Origin: Duganella sp. 1224
GTDB taxonomy: Bacteria > Pseudomonadota > Gammaproteobacteria > Burkholderiales > Burkholderiaceae_D
Direction: 5' to 3'
Assembly: GCF_013408245.1 (NCBI RefSeq)
Contig: NZ_JACBYS010000005.1
Span: 62,001-126,000, forward strand
DNA length: 64,000 bases
Every line of letters begins with the position of its first letter. The stretch's first letter is position 1. The notes under the pieces are model-generated. The model was given only the letters and a program-made list of their open reading frames with translations. It made no database searches and was not told the origin of the DNA. Position numbers and translations under genes: made by a program. Shown here piece by piece: positions 30,501 to 37,267 of this stretch.

Positions 30501-33500
30501 AGCGCCGACACCGGCGTCAGCGCGACCGACCTGATCACCACCGCGGCGGTGCAGACCATCCGCGGCACGCTGGACGCCAACGTCCAGGCCGGCCAGGCCG
30601 TCGAGGTGTCGATCGACAACGGCGCCAGCTGGGTCACGGCGACGGCGGCGGTGGGCGGCGTCACCTGGGCGCTGGCGACGCCGGCCCTGCTGACCGCCAG
30701 CGGCACCCTGCAGGTGCGCGTGACCGACGCTGCCGGCAACCACGGCGCCGCCTACGCGGCCGCCTACGTGCTGGACAACACGGCGCCGACGCTGACCATC
30801 AGCGCCAACGCCGCCAGCCTCAAGGCCGGCGAGAGCGCCACGCTGACCTTCACCTTCAGCGAGGCGCCGCAGGGCTTCAGCGCCGGCGACATCGTGCTGC
30901 CGCCCGGCAGCGGCAGCATCAGCGGCTTTGGCGTCACCGCCAACCCGCTGGTGTACACCGCGCAGTTCACGCCGACCAACGGCTATACGCTGCCGGCCGC
31001 GGTCTCGGTGCTGGCCGGCAGCTACGTGGACACCGCCGGCAACGCCGGCGCTGCCGCCACCGGCAGCCCGATCAGCATCGACGCGGCCGCGCCGTCGCTG
31101 GTCATCAGCAGCAACCTGGCGTCGCTGAAGATCGGCGACACCGCGCAGATCACCTTCACCTTCAGCGAGGCGCCGCTGGGCTTTGCGGCCGGCGACGTCA
31201 GCGTCAGCGGCGGCACGCTGAGTGGCTTCACCGCCACCGCCAATCCGCTGGTGTACAGCGCCGTGTTCACGCCGACGCCGGGCGTCAACGCCGGCAGCGC
31301 CGTCATCAGCGTGGCGCCCAACGTCTACAGCGACCTGGCCGGCAACGGCGGCCTGGGCGGCAGCATGCCGTCGCTCAGCCTGGACACGCTGGCGCCGCTG
31401 TCGGCGGCCGTGGGCACGCCGGTGTTCTCCAACGACACCGGCGTCAGCGGTGACCTGATCACGTCGGCCGCGTCGCAGGTGGTCAGCGGCTCGCTGTCGG
31501 TGCCGCTGGGTGCGGGCGAAACGGTGCAGGTGTCGTTCGACAATGGCACCACCTGGCAGAGCGCCACCGTCAACGGCAACGGCGACGGCTGGTCGCTGGC
31601 GCACACGCTGAGCGGCAGCGGCGTGCTGCAGGTGCGCGTGACCGACGCCGCCGGCAACAGCGGCCCGGCCGCCAGCGCCCCGTACGTGTTCGACCAGAGC
31701 GTGCCGACGGTGACCATCAGCAGCAACGTGGCGGTGGCCAACGGCGTCGAGCCGGCCGTGATCACCTTCACCTTCTCCGAGCCGCCGGTGGGCTTCAGCG
31801 GCGCCGACATTGCCGCCAGCGGCGGCACCATGGGAGCGCTGACGGCGACCAGCGATCCGCGCGTGTACACCGCCACCTTCACGCCGGCCGCCGGTGTGGC
31901 GGTCGGAAGCGCCACCATCAGCGTCAACGTCAACGGCTACACCGACACCGCCGGCAACCCCGGCAACGGCGCCGCCATCCCGTCGCTGCAGATCGACACG
32001 GTGGCGCCGGTGGCCGAGGCCAATGGCGGCGTCACCTTCTCCAGCGACAGCGGCACCGGCGGCGACCTGATCACCAACAACCCGGCGCAGACGCTGACTG
32101 GCACGCTGAGCGCGCCGCTGGCGGCAGGCGACGTGGTGCAGGTGTCGGTCGACAGCGGCCAGACCTGGCAGCTGGCGTCGGTCAGCGGCACCACCTGGTC
32201 GCTGACGCGCACGCTGCTGACCGGCACGCGCGCGCTGATGATGCGGGTGGCCGACGCCGCCGGCAACATCAGCACCACCCGCACGCTGCAGTACACGCTG
32301 GACACCACCGCGCCCACCGTCACCCTGAGCAGCAACGCGGCATCGGTGGGCCAGGGCGGCAGCGCCACCATCACGCTGACGCTGAGCGACCCCGGCGTGC
32401 TGACGGCGGCCGACATTGTCGTCACCGGCGGCACCGTCAGCGGCTTCAGCGGCAGCGGCACCACCTACACGGTGACCGTCACGCCGCCGCTCAACAGCAC
32501 CACGCCGATCACGGTCAACGTCGGTGGCGGCCTGTTCAGCGACACCGCCGGCAACAGCAGCGCCGCCGCCACCCCGCTGGTGGTGCCGGTCAACACCAAC
32601 ACGCCGGTCAATCCGGGCACGCCGTCGACGGTGGACGGGGTGCAGATCAGCACCCTGACCGGCATCGATGGCCGCACCGGGCTGCCGAGCCGCACCATCA
32701 GCGTGCCCAACATCACGGCGGCGCGGCCGGAGGACAGCAACACCACGCACGCCCACCTGGCCGACATCCCGATCGGCATCGCCGCCAGCGGCGGCAACCC
32801 CGGCACCAGCCTGGTGGTCAGCGTGCCGCTGGGCGTCGGTTTCGCGGCCGAGGGGCCGGCCGCGCTGCTGGGCGGCGCCGTCGCCCTGACCGACCTGATC
32901 GGCCGCATCGACGACCACACCACGGCCGGCCAGGCGACGCGGGTGGCGATGGAGGCGCAGGCGCAGGAATTCCTGGCCGGGCTGCGGCCGGAAGTGCAGC
33001 TGCAGCACGCCACGCTGACCATGAGCGCGTCGCCCAACACGGCCGATGCCGTGGCGATTATCGACGGCAGCGACCTGGTCGCGGCCGGCGGCGTGGCCAG
33101 CGGCGGGCCGCAGCACGCCGGCGCGCCGGACAACACCGCCACCGCGCTGGTGATCGACGCCCGCGCGCTGCCGCAGGGCATCGGCCTGCAGCTGGACGAC
33201 GTCCACTTCGCCGCCATCATCGGCCAGGCCACGGTGCTGGGCGGCGCCGGCGACAACTTCTTCATCGGCGACGGCGAGGCGCAGCGCTTCGTGCTGACCA
33301 CCGGCAGCGACGACGATACGCTGTACGGCAATGGCGGCGACGACCTGCTGCTGACGGCGGCCGGCAACGACTACCTGAACGGCGGCGATGGCGCCGACCG
33401 GCTGGCCGGCGGCGGTGGCAACGATGCGCTGCTGGGCGGCACCGGCAACGACGTGCTGCAGGGCGGCCGCAGCGACAGCGGCCAGTGGCAGTTCTACCTG

Positions 33501-34604
33501 AAGGCTGGCAAGGTGGTGGCGCTCCACCAGACCGCGCTGGCCAGCGCCACCGCCACCGAGACGCTGACCGCGGCCGAGCTCAACCAGGGCGAAGCCATCC
33601 TCAAGTTCGTCAACGGCAGCGCCGCCCAGCTGGACATGCTGTCCCTGATGTACCACGCCGCCTTCGACCGCGCGCCCGATCTGGCCGGCCTGAACAACTG
33701 GCTGAGCGCCAATCTGAACACGCAGCTGCAGGCGCAGGGCATACTCGGCTCGGCCGAGGCGGCCAGTGGCGTCATGGCGCTGAACAACCATGATTTCGTG
33801 GCCAGGTTGCTGACCAATTCGCTGGGCACGGCGCCGGACGCGGCAGCGCTGGCGCCATACCTGGCGCGCCTGGACGCGGCTGCCAACGGCGACCTGGCGA
33901 CCCGCGCCGGCGTGTTTGCCGATATCGCCCTGAGCAGCGCGCACCGCGCCATCTACGATAGCGGCAACGGCCTGGCGCTGGGCGGCCAGTTGCTGACCAG
34001 CGAGCACGGCTGGATCGCCCATTCCGGCAACGACCGCCTGGAGGGGGGCGCCGGCAACGACCTGCTGGTCGGCGGCGACGGCACGGACACCGTGGTCTAC
34101 AGCGGCAACGCCAGCCAGTACAGCCTGGCGCTGAGCACGGCCGGCGATGTCATGATCGCCGAACCGGACGGCGGCCTCGACACCATCCGCCAGATCGAGC
34201 TGGGCGAATTCAATGGCGTTACGCGCGACCTCGGCTTCACCCAGGCCGGCGCCGCCACGCTGCAGGAACTGGGCATGCTGTACCACCTGACCCTGGGCCG
34301 CGCCGGGGATATCGGCGGCTTCCTGCTGTGGCTGGGCAGCGGTTTGCAGGGCAGTGCGCTGGGCGCCGGTTTCCTGCAGTCGGCCGAGTTCCAGCAGCGT
34401 TTCGGCGGGCTGGACGACACGGCCTTCGTCAACCAGCTGTACCGCAACCTTGGCCAGCAGGCCGACAGCGCGGCGCTGGCCAAGTGGGACGCCTATCTGG
34501 ACCACCACAGCCGCTACGACCTGACCATGGCCATGGCGCACGACGTCACGCTGGTGGGCAGCCAGTTCGGCGCCAACGGCATGAGCCTGGTAGGTAGCTT
34601 GTAA
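21534..34604 (+). CDS. Giant Ig-repeat RTX surface/secreted protein (adhesin-like)
   Basis: A 4356-residue protein, by far the largest gene here. It has no Sec signal. Order: a DUF4347 domain (about 7-165, LLLFGCDVAAGVAG, ADVAASTDITG); a unique segment to about 355; two copies of a SASYNAATHVLTVTG-type repeat and two of a cadherin-like repeat (to about 840); then 28 Ig-like units of about 95-105 residues to about 3690. The C-terminal part has glycine-rich RTX nonapeptides (GGDGADRLAGGGGND, about 3900-3985, and again near 4166-4186) and two DUF4214-like segments (LMYHAAFDRAPDLAGLNNWL). This plan fits a calcium-binding adhesin exported by a type I system, but no transporter genes are adjacent. 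ATG 21534 is chosen for the GGAGAGG before it. Cell attachment or biofilm is the likely role. Confidence 0.9.
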   Translation: MSNPDRPYSAVLFIDAGVANADALVADVADDVLIVKLASWRDGVEQIATVLRNYQDLDSIQIVSHGAEGRLQLGNTVLDSAQLERYQAAVREWGAALKDDGDLLLFGCDVAAGVAGQSFVDALAHVSGADVAASTDITGLHGDWDLEYHSGAIDSAAALTQQAQQAYQADLALVNNGNNGTITFGTSSTVTLLNSTGLAAGAVVHADNILGLGLDVYARSSAGGGVTIANTNGVNVIGLPVTDDRLTVNGSLLSPVSYVDLRANSGVFDAVSINLGSGNLIGALTGPIMFTVYALDANYQPTGVGVSLPSLLVNEYGLLNFASMADFKGIYGIRVVNVLGVEVGIDDLQIANARPANTLTSAAYNAATGVLNLTAVGIRAGDAIDPTKFTVTGANGATYTLTSSVVSASSTTSASITLNAADKLALSGLLNNNGGASVDGTTFNLGAAANWDGNLSNGVDLSGNPITVSNVQLPTITSASYNAATHVLTVTGNNLVGVAGANNDITVAKIGLTGEGGATRFLSTSGNVDVTSATSFSVTLTGADIAAVEALLNKNGTVSAGGTAYALSAGDDWNSVVGNANTAVSAAIVVVNNTSNSAPTISGAATAGVGDNATIKPFAGVSVADVNGDNVSMTISFNAANGTLSGTGLSGANGSYTLSAATPSALSAALKALTFTPTANQAAVGVGINTTFTLVATDANGASVTNTATVITATSVNDAPLLGGTAAAQNMTAGGTLHPFSGVTLSDPDVGASVIVTITPDSAAKGAFTPASLSASGFVTTDGGVTYTLSAVAPGAAQAALQALVFKSATGVSATTTFTVAINDGSVIVSNSATTVVSAVPSSTTALSVAFSSDTGISNSDLITQTAAQNISGTLSGALQSNEKVEVSLDNGASWVTASAATGATSWTLNGQTLSGSGTLQVRVSNPGGSSTPLSASYAIDNTAPATISSSVAFSADTGASTTDLITKTAAQTISGTLSANLAAGEHVEVSLNNGASWTTASGSAGSAAWSLAGQTLTGSNTLQVRVVDAAGNAGAVSSSAYVLDNTAPTVSLSSNVSVLKSGESAVITLTFSETPDGLALNDLSAVGGTLANLTATANPRVYTVEFTPNSGLSGLLGSVSLAANSYTDLAGNNGSGATSSAISITTLGPSVVITSDAATLKTGETANITFTFSTPPTGFAANDIVATGGTISGLTNQGGGVYTALFTPGANVSGPASITVTSGSYTDGVGNNGGAGVTPVILVDTKAPTLAITSDLATVKAGDVATITFTFSEAPLGFTSGDVAVSGGTLSGFSVTANPLVYTAQFTPSAGIASGAASISVAGGNYTDLAGNSGSAGASPPVSIDTVAPTTTGASFSFSNDTGVSSTDLVTRATAQTVSGTLSAALVSGETVQVSLDNGVTWSNASAAVGGSNWSLAGVTLGGSNTLQVRVNDAAGNHGAAASAAYVLDTTAPTVLATSNLGALNAGQTATLTFSFSEAPANFSASSLTVTGGSISGLAATADPLVYTATFTPSAGQLGVTATVKVNAGGYIDAAGNNGQASLTVPIVINTTLPSLVITADDVALKAGEAATLTFTFSTPPTNFDVSDIGHSNGTLSGFSATANPLVYTAVFTPSAGVGGGTANISVAAGAYTDAFGNSGGGAAGPAIAIDTLAPSVAITSNVTAVKAGETALVTFTFSEVPLGFTAGDVVTTGGTLSGLTVSAGNPLVYTATFTPTAGIQNTAASITIAGGAFTDAAGNGNSATVTPPIAIDTLPPAAVGSTVVFSADSGSSATDLVTNAASQTISGTLATPLGGGEFVEVSLDNGATWTAATANAGTTWSLSGQTLSGSDTLKVRVTDGAGNHGLVSSFAYVLDTTAPTASISSNASALKAGETATITFTFSEAPSGFDLGDISATNGVLSNLSATANPLVYSATYTPLANVNGVTDNITLTAGGYTDKAGNAGAGASSPGISVDTQAPLTTGASVVFSNDSGAADLVTNVAAQTLSGTLSANLQGGETVEVSLNNGVTWTTASATAGGNGWSLAGQTLSGGAGQQVQVRVSDAAGNHGAAYSAAYTLDQNAPTLTITSSKAVLNSADTPLITFTFSEAPVGFSAASVTVSGGTLTGFTATANPLVYTAVFAPTAGQTAGVGVVAVAPGAYTDLAGNSGLAGATPAISYATVAPGVAILSDVTALKAGDTANITFKFSSTPVGFAIGDITVGGGTLSGLSATADPLIYTAVFTANAGVANGSGAISINSGTFTDTLGNLGVGGTMTAIAIDTLAPTLAITSSASSLNSSGTATITFTFSETPAAFSLGDIGATNGTVSNLVQTANPLVYTALFTPAANVASGNAVVSVTAGAYADLAGNAGAGASSPPISVDTLAPALGGGTLLFSSDTGSSSTDLITKAAAQTIAGTLNGGVLANGDVVEVSLNNGASWTVATTTAGGNSWALSGQTLNGNGTVQVRVSDANGNHGAVTVHNYVLDTTAPTVTISSDVSALKAGQSATISFTFSEAPSGFAAGDVTASGGTLTGFTATANPLVYTAVLTPTPGFNGTASVTLNNGLYTDAAGNDGSGGTSPLISVDTLAPTLAITSNASTLKAGETATITFSFSDAPSGFALGSVSASNGSLSGLSATSNPLVYTATFTPGAGIASADAIISVAGSVYADAAGNTGASVSSAPIAVDTLAPTASAASVSFSADAGASGSDLVTNVAAQVVSGTLSAPVGAGEYVEVSLDNGNTWLSAVTTGPGRWALTPQALTGSGTLQVRVSDAAGNHGAPFSAGYVLDLVAPTMTVTSSATALKAGEAATLTFTFSEAPTGFTQSDLTTANGTLSGFAATANPLVYTALFTPTAGLAGASAGVTLAPGKYTDLAGNAGGGASAPLITVDTAPPSLAISSNAANLKIGESATITFSFSEAPVGFTLGDIAVSGGVLSGFGQTANPLVYTALFTPTPGVAAGTGTIAVAAGSFLDGAGNAGLAAAIAPISYSTQAPNTGIATVEFSADTGVSATDLITTAAVQTIRGTLDANVQAGQAVEVSIDNGASWVTATAAVGGVTWALATPALLTASGTLQVRVTDAAGNHGAAYAAAYVLDNTAPTLTISANAASLKAGESATLTFTFSEAPQGFSAGDIVLPPGSGSISGFGVTANPLVYTAQFTPTNGYTLPAAVSVLAGSYVDTAGNAGAAATGSPISIDAAAPSLVISSNLASLKIGDTAQITFTFSEAPLGFAAGDVSVSGGTLSGFTATANPLVYSAVFTPTPGVNAGSAVISVAPNVYSDLAGNGGLGGSMPSLSLDTLAPLSAAVGTPVFSNDTGVSGDLITSAASQVVSGSLSVPLGAGETVQVSFDNGTTWQSATVNGNGDGWSLAHTLSGSGVLQVRVTDAAGNSGPAASAPYVFDQSVPTVTISSNVAVANGVEPAVITFTFSEPPVGFSGADIAASGGTMGALTATSDPRVYTATFTPAAGVAVGSATISVNVNGYTDTAGNPGNGAAIPSLQIDTVAPVAEANGGVTFSSDSGTGGDLITNNPAQTLTGTLSAPLAAGDVVQVSVDSGQTWQLASVSGTTWSLTRTLLTGTRALMMRVADAAGNISTTRTLQYTLDTTAPTVTLSSNAASVGQGGSATITLTLSDPGVLTAADIVVTGGTVSGFSGSGTTYTVTVTPPLNSTTPITVNVGGGLFSDTAGNSSAAATPLVVPVNTNTPVNPGTPSTVDGVQISTLTGIDGRTGLPSRTISVPNITAARPEDSNTTHAHLADIPIGIAASGGNPGTSLVVSVPLGVGFAAEGPAALLGGAVALTDLIGRIDDHTTAGQATRVAMEAQAQEFLAGLRPEVQLQHATLTMSASPNTADAVAIIDGSDLVAAGGVASGGPQHAGAPDNTATALVIDARALPQGIGLQLDDVHFAAIIGQATVLGGAGDNFFIGDGEAQRFVLTTGSDDDTLYGNGGDDLLLTAAGNDYLNGGDGADRLAGGGGNDALLGGTGNDVLQGGRSDSGQWQFYLKAGKVVALHQTALASATATETLTAAELNQGEAILKFVNGSAAQLDMLSLMYHAAFDRAPDLAGLNNWLSANLNTQLQAQGILGSAEAASGVMALNNHDFVARLLTNSLGTAPDAAALAPYLARLDAAANGDLATRAGVFADIALSSAHRAIYDSGNGLALGGQLLTSEHGWIAHSGNDRLEGGAGNDLLVGGDGTDTVVYSGNASQYSLALSTAGDVMIAEPDGGLDTIRQIELGEFNGVTRDLGFTQAGAATLQELGMLYHLTLGRAGDIGGFLLWLGSGLQGSALGAGFLQSAEFQQRFGGLDDTAFVNQLYRNLGQQADSAALAKWDAYLDHHSRYDLTMAMAHDVTLVGSQFGANGMSLVGSL
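24064..32600 (+). repeat. 28-unit array of two interleaved Ig-like repeat families
   Basis: In-frame tandem repeats inside the giant gene. Type A (10 units) has the plan FSxDTGxSxxDLIT ... VEVSLDNGASW ... LQVRVxDAAGNHG. Type B (18 units) has SNxxxLKAGExATITFTFSEAP ... TANPLVYTAxFTP ... YTDLAGNxG. The order read from the translation is A A BBB A BBB A B A BBB A BB A BB A BB A B A B. Many type B units share near-identical DNA at the TANPLVYTA segment, giving ample substrate for unequal recombination. Confidence 0.9.
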
Positions 34605-34713
34605 GTTGCCATTCTGAAAGATGCGACAGCGGTTTTGCCGCAGGACGAACTCGACACTCAGGAGCAAAGCAACGGCATAATGGGGCGCCAGTTTCCCGCA
34701 CCGGAGGCGCACC

Positions 34714-35532
34714 ATCTTCGCCCTGACCACAATTGAGCAAGCACGGCCGGGCATCCTGATCGTCGACGACGAACGGGAGGAACTGCGCTTCCTGACCGAT
34801 TTGCTGCGGCGCCAGCTGTACCACGTGCGCACCGCCAGCGACGGCATGGCCGGCTACCAGGCGGCGCTGGCGGCGCCGCCCGACCTGATCCTGCTCGACG
34901 TGCGCATGCCCGGCATGGACGGCTTTGCCGCGTGCCGGCTGCTGAAGGCCAATCCGGTCACGCGGCCGATCCCGGTGATCTTCCTCAGCGCGCTGGACGA
35001 GCCGGACGAGCGCGTGGCCGGGCTGGCCATGGGCGGGGTCGACTTCGTTGCCAAGCCCTACCACCCGGCCGAGGTGTTCGCGCGGGTGCGCATCCACCTG
35101 GAGCTGGCCGGACTGCGGCGCGATGGGCCGGCGCCGGCGCCGCCGCCGGCCACGCCGCACGACCCGGACGAGGTGGTGGCGCTGGCCGCCATGCGCCTGA
35201 TCGACGACAACCTGGCCGCGCCGCTGACGCTGGCCGGCATCGCGCGCGCGCTTGGCACCCACGAAAAGCGCCTGTCGCAGGCCTTCCGCCGCCACGCCGG
35301 CAGCACCGTGTTCACCTACCTGGGCGAGGCGCGCATCCGGCGCGGCCGCCAGTTGCTGGGCGACACCGGCCTCAGCGTCCAACAGGTCGCCGAGCAGACC
35401 GGCTTCAGCAGCGCCGCCAACTTCGCCACCGCCTTCCGCGAACACGCCGGCGTCACCCCCACCGCCTACCGCCAGGCGCTGCGCCAGCAGGCGCCGCAGC
35501 GGCCGGACGCCGCGCCGGGCGGGCAGCCGTGA
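34714..35532 (+). CDS. Response regulator with AraC-type DNA-binding domain, non-standard start
   Basis: A 272-residue regulator joining a receiver domain (about 12-130) to a C-terminal AraC/XylS double helix-turn-helix (about 155-255, LTLAGIARALGTHEKRLSQA and VAEQTGFSSAANFATAFREH). The receiver is complete only if translation begins before Asp18-Asp19 (GILIVDDE); phospho-acceptor Asp62 lies in LLDVRMPGMDG and Lys114 in AKPYHP. No ATG, GTG or TTG exists between the in-frame stop at 34678 and that motif. The best placed codon is ATC 34714, six bases after GGAGG. A TTG at 34801 would delete the acidic pocket. The next gene overlaps its stop (GTGA). It sits 109 bases after the giant gene and could regulate it. 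Confidence 0.8.
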   Translation: MFALTTIEQARPGILIVDDEREELRFLTDLLRRQLYHVRTASDGMAGYQAALAAPPDLILLDVRMPGMDGFAACRLLKANPVTRPIPVIFLSALDEPDERVAGLAMGGVDFVAKPYHPAEVFARVRIHLELAGLRRDGPAPAPPPATPHDPDEVVALAAMRLIDDNLAAPLTLAGIARALGTHEKRLSQAFRRHAGSTVFTYLGEARIRRGRQLLGDTGLSVQQVAEQTGFSSAANFATAFREHAGVTPTAYRQALRQQAPQRPDAAPGGQP

Positions 35533-36449
35533 GCGACGACGGGCAGGACGCCGCCCGCATCCGTGCCCGCCTGCTGGCGGCGCTGCACCACGACCTGCGC
35601 GCGCCGCTGGCGCGCATCGCCACCGGCGCCAGCACCGGCTTCGCCGACCTGGCGGCAATGGAAAACGAGGCGCGGCGCCAGCTGGAGTGGCTGGCCGACC
35701 TGCAGGAATGCGCGCGCTACGCGCTGCAGCCGCCCGAGCTGACGGCGGCGCCGGCCTACCTGCACGCGCTGATGCGGCACGTGACGCACGACGGCGGCAG
35801 CCTGCCGGCGCTGGCCGAGCTGGACGCGCGCCGCCTGGCGCAGGTGCTGGCGCGGCTGCGCGACCATGGCGGCGGCCGGCTGGCCGTGCGCGCCCAGTGC
35901 GCGCCGCCAGCGGTGCGGCTGGCGTTCGAGGCCGGCACGGCGGATGGCCCGTGGCGCGATTACCAAGGCTCGCTGGCGGACGAGCGCATCCTGCCCGGGC
36001 TGCTGGTGGCGGCGCACCTGGTGCGCGCCATGGGCGGCGTGCTGCAGCACAGCGGCGGCGGCCTGCGTTTCGAGATCAGCGCGCCGCTGGCGCGCGAAGA
36101 GGACGCCATGCCGCCCACCCCGCATTTCGACTGGCCGGAGCCGTTCGGCGCCGGCCACGCCATCCTGCTGCTGGAGCCGCATGCGCCGATGCAGGACTAC
36201 CTGAGCGAGATCCTCGAAAGCGCCGAGTTCGACGTGCAGTACGAGCCCGAGGACCGGGTGCCGGCACTGATCCTGTGCGCCGACGAAAGCGTGTGGGACA
36301 TCTGGCCGCGCGAGGAGGCGCCGCCGGTGCTGCTGCACGGCCTGCTGCCGCCGCTGCGACCGGAGGATTTCGTCGAGGTGCTGTACAAGCCGGCGCCGCC
36401 GGCGCTGCTGCTGTCGGCCTTGCGCCGGCGCTTGCAGATCAGGCTGTAA
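35529..36449 (+). CDS. Degenerate histidine-kinase-like protein with pseudo-receiver end
   Basis: A 306-residue protein beginning at GTG 35529, which overlaps the regulator's TGA. An H-box-like HHDLRAPLARIATG (about 20-33) resembles a HisKA helix. The following region has the length of a kinase ATPase domain and ends MGGVLQHSGGGLRFEISAPLA, a typical kinase C-terminus, but I cannot find a convincing N-box or DxGxG motif. The last 110 residues (ILLLEPHAPMQDYLSEILE to LYKPAPPALLLSALRRRL) resemble a receiver domain that has lost its acidic pair and phospho-acceptor while keeping the Lys-Pro. There are no membrane segments. It may act as a scaffold, phosphatase or non-catalytic partner of the AraC-type regulator. 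The domain assignment is by pattern only. Confidence 0.65.
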   Translation: MSDDGQDAARIRARLLAALHHDLRAPLARIATGASTGFADLAAMENEARRQLEWLADLQECARYALQPPELTAAPAYLHALMRHVTHDGGSLPALAELDARRLAQVLARLRDHGGGRLAVRAQCAPPAVRLAFEAGTADGPWRDYQGSLADERILPGLLVAAHLVRAMGGVLQHSGGGLRFEISAPLAREEDAMPPTPHFDWPEPFGAGHAILLLEPHAPMQDYLSEILESAEFDVQYEPEDRVPALILCADESVWDIWPREEAPPVLLHGLLPPLRPEDFVEVLYKPAPPALLLSALRRRLQIRL

Positions 36450-36451
36450 TG

Positions 36452-37267
36452 TCAGGCCGGCGGCCGCCGACCGCCGCTGACGCGCTCGATGCCGGCCAGA
36501 TCGCGCCAGCTTTGCACCTCGTGGTAGCCGGCGGCGTTCAGCAGCGCGCGCACCGCGCCGGCCTGGTCGTAGCCGTGCTCCATCAGCAGCCAGCCCTGCG
36601 GCTTCAGGTGGCGCGGCGCGCCGGCGATGATGGTGCGCAGCGCCGACAGGCCGTCGGCATGGTCGGTCAGCGCCCCCACCGGCTCGAAGCGCAGGTCGCC
36701 CTCGGACAGGTGATGGTCGCCGCTGGCGATGTAGGGCGGATTGGAGGCGATGACATCGAACGGCGCGGCGTCCGCCAGCGCGGCGTACCAGTCGCTGTGC
36801 AGGAAGGTGACGCGGGCGCCGTTGGCGGCGGCGTTGCGCCGCGCCACCGCCAGCGCGTCGGCGCTGACGTCCAGCGCGGTGACGTCGGCATCCGGCCGCG
36901 TGTGCGCCACCGAGACGGCGATGGCGCCGCTGCCGGTGCCCATGTCCAGCACCCGGCCGCGCGGCGGCGTGCGGTCCAGCGTCAGCTCGACCAGCAGTTC
37001 GGTGTCGGGGCGCGGGATCAGCACGGCGTCGCTGACTTCAAACGGCAGGCCGAAAAACTCGCGCTGGCCGACGATGTAGGCGATCGGCTCGCCGTCCAGG
37101 CGGCGTTGCACCAGCGCGGCATAGCGGCGCATTTCGTCGTCGGTCAGCACCCGCTCGGACTGGGTGATCAGGGCAATGCGGTTGACGCCCAGCGCATGGC
37201 ACAGCAGCACGCGGTTATCCAGCGGATCCAGCGCCGACTGGCGCTGCAGGGCGGCGATGGTGGTCAT
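36452..37267 (-). CDS. prmC: Release factor glutamine methyltransferase PrmC (HemK)
   Basis: A 271-residue S-adenosylmethionine-dependent methyltransferase that modifies the glutamine of the GGQ motif in release factors RF1 and RF2. It has the N-terminal helical recognition domain, the cofactor loop LDMGTGSGAIAV (about 107-118) and the signature NPPY at 176-179. The ATG at 37267 overlaps the stop of dsbB by four bases (ATGA); longer upstream readings lie inside dsbB. Its substrate gene prfA is on the same strand just upstream, preserving the usual hemA-prfA-prmC linkage, with dsbB and a repeat element in between. Confidence 0.96.
   Translation of the reverse strand: MTTIAALQRQSALDPLDNRVLLCHALGVNRIALITQSERVLTDDEMRRYAALVQRRLDGEPIAYIVGQREFFGLPFEVSDAVLIPRPDTELLVELTLDRTPPRGRVLDMGTGSGAIAVSVAHTRPDADVTALDVSADALAVARRNAAANGARVTFLHSDWYAALADAAPFDVIASNPPYIASGDHHLSEGDLRFEPVGALTDHADGLSALRTIIAGAPRHLKPQGWLLMEHGYDQAGAVRALLNAAGYHEVQSWRDLAGIERVSGGRRPPA

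Noticed and set aside
24064..32600. Regularly spaced DNA repeats, considered as a CRISPR array or satellite
   Set aside because: The periodicity is about 300 bases, in frame, and encodes Ig-like protein units; there are no short identical repeats with unique spacers.
34621..34680. Nineteen-codon frame between the giant gene and the regulator
   Set aside because: It has no ribosome site and no recognisable sequence; it merely ends at the in-frame stop ahead of the regulator.
28608..34847. A 6.2-kb open frame on the minus strand opposite the giant gene
   Set aside because: Its translation is low-complexity Ala/Arg/Gly/His/Gln with no domain; it mirrors the codon bias of the real repeat protein on the plus strand. 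A second one at 23523-27686 has the same cause.
34801..35532. TTG 34801 as the start of the AraC-type response regulator
   Set aside because: It would remove the receiver's acidic pair and first strand, leaving a non-functional domain, and has no ribosome site. The intact domain extends upstream to the ATC codon.
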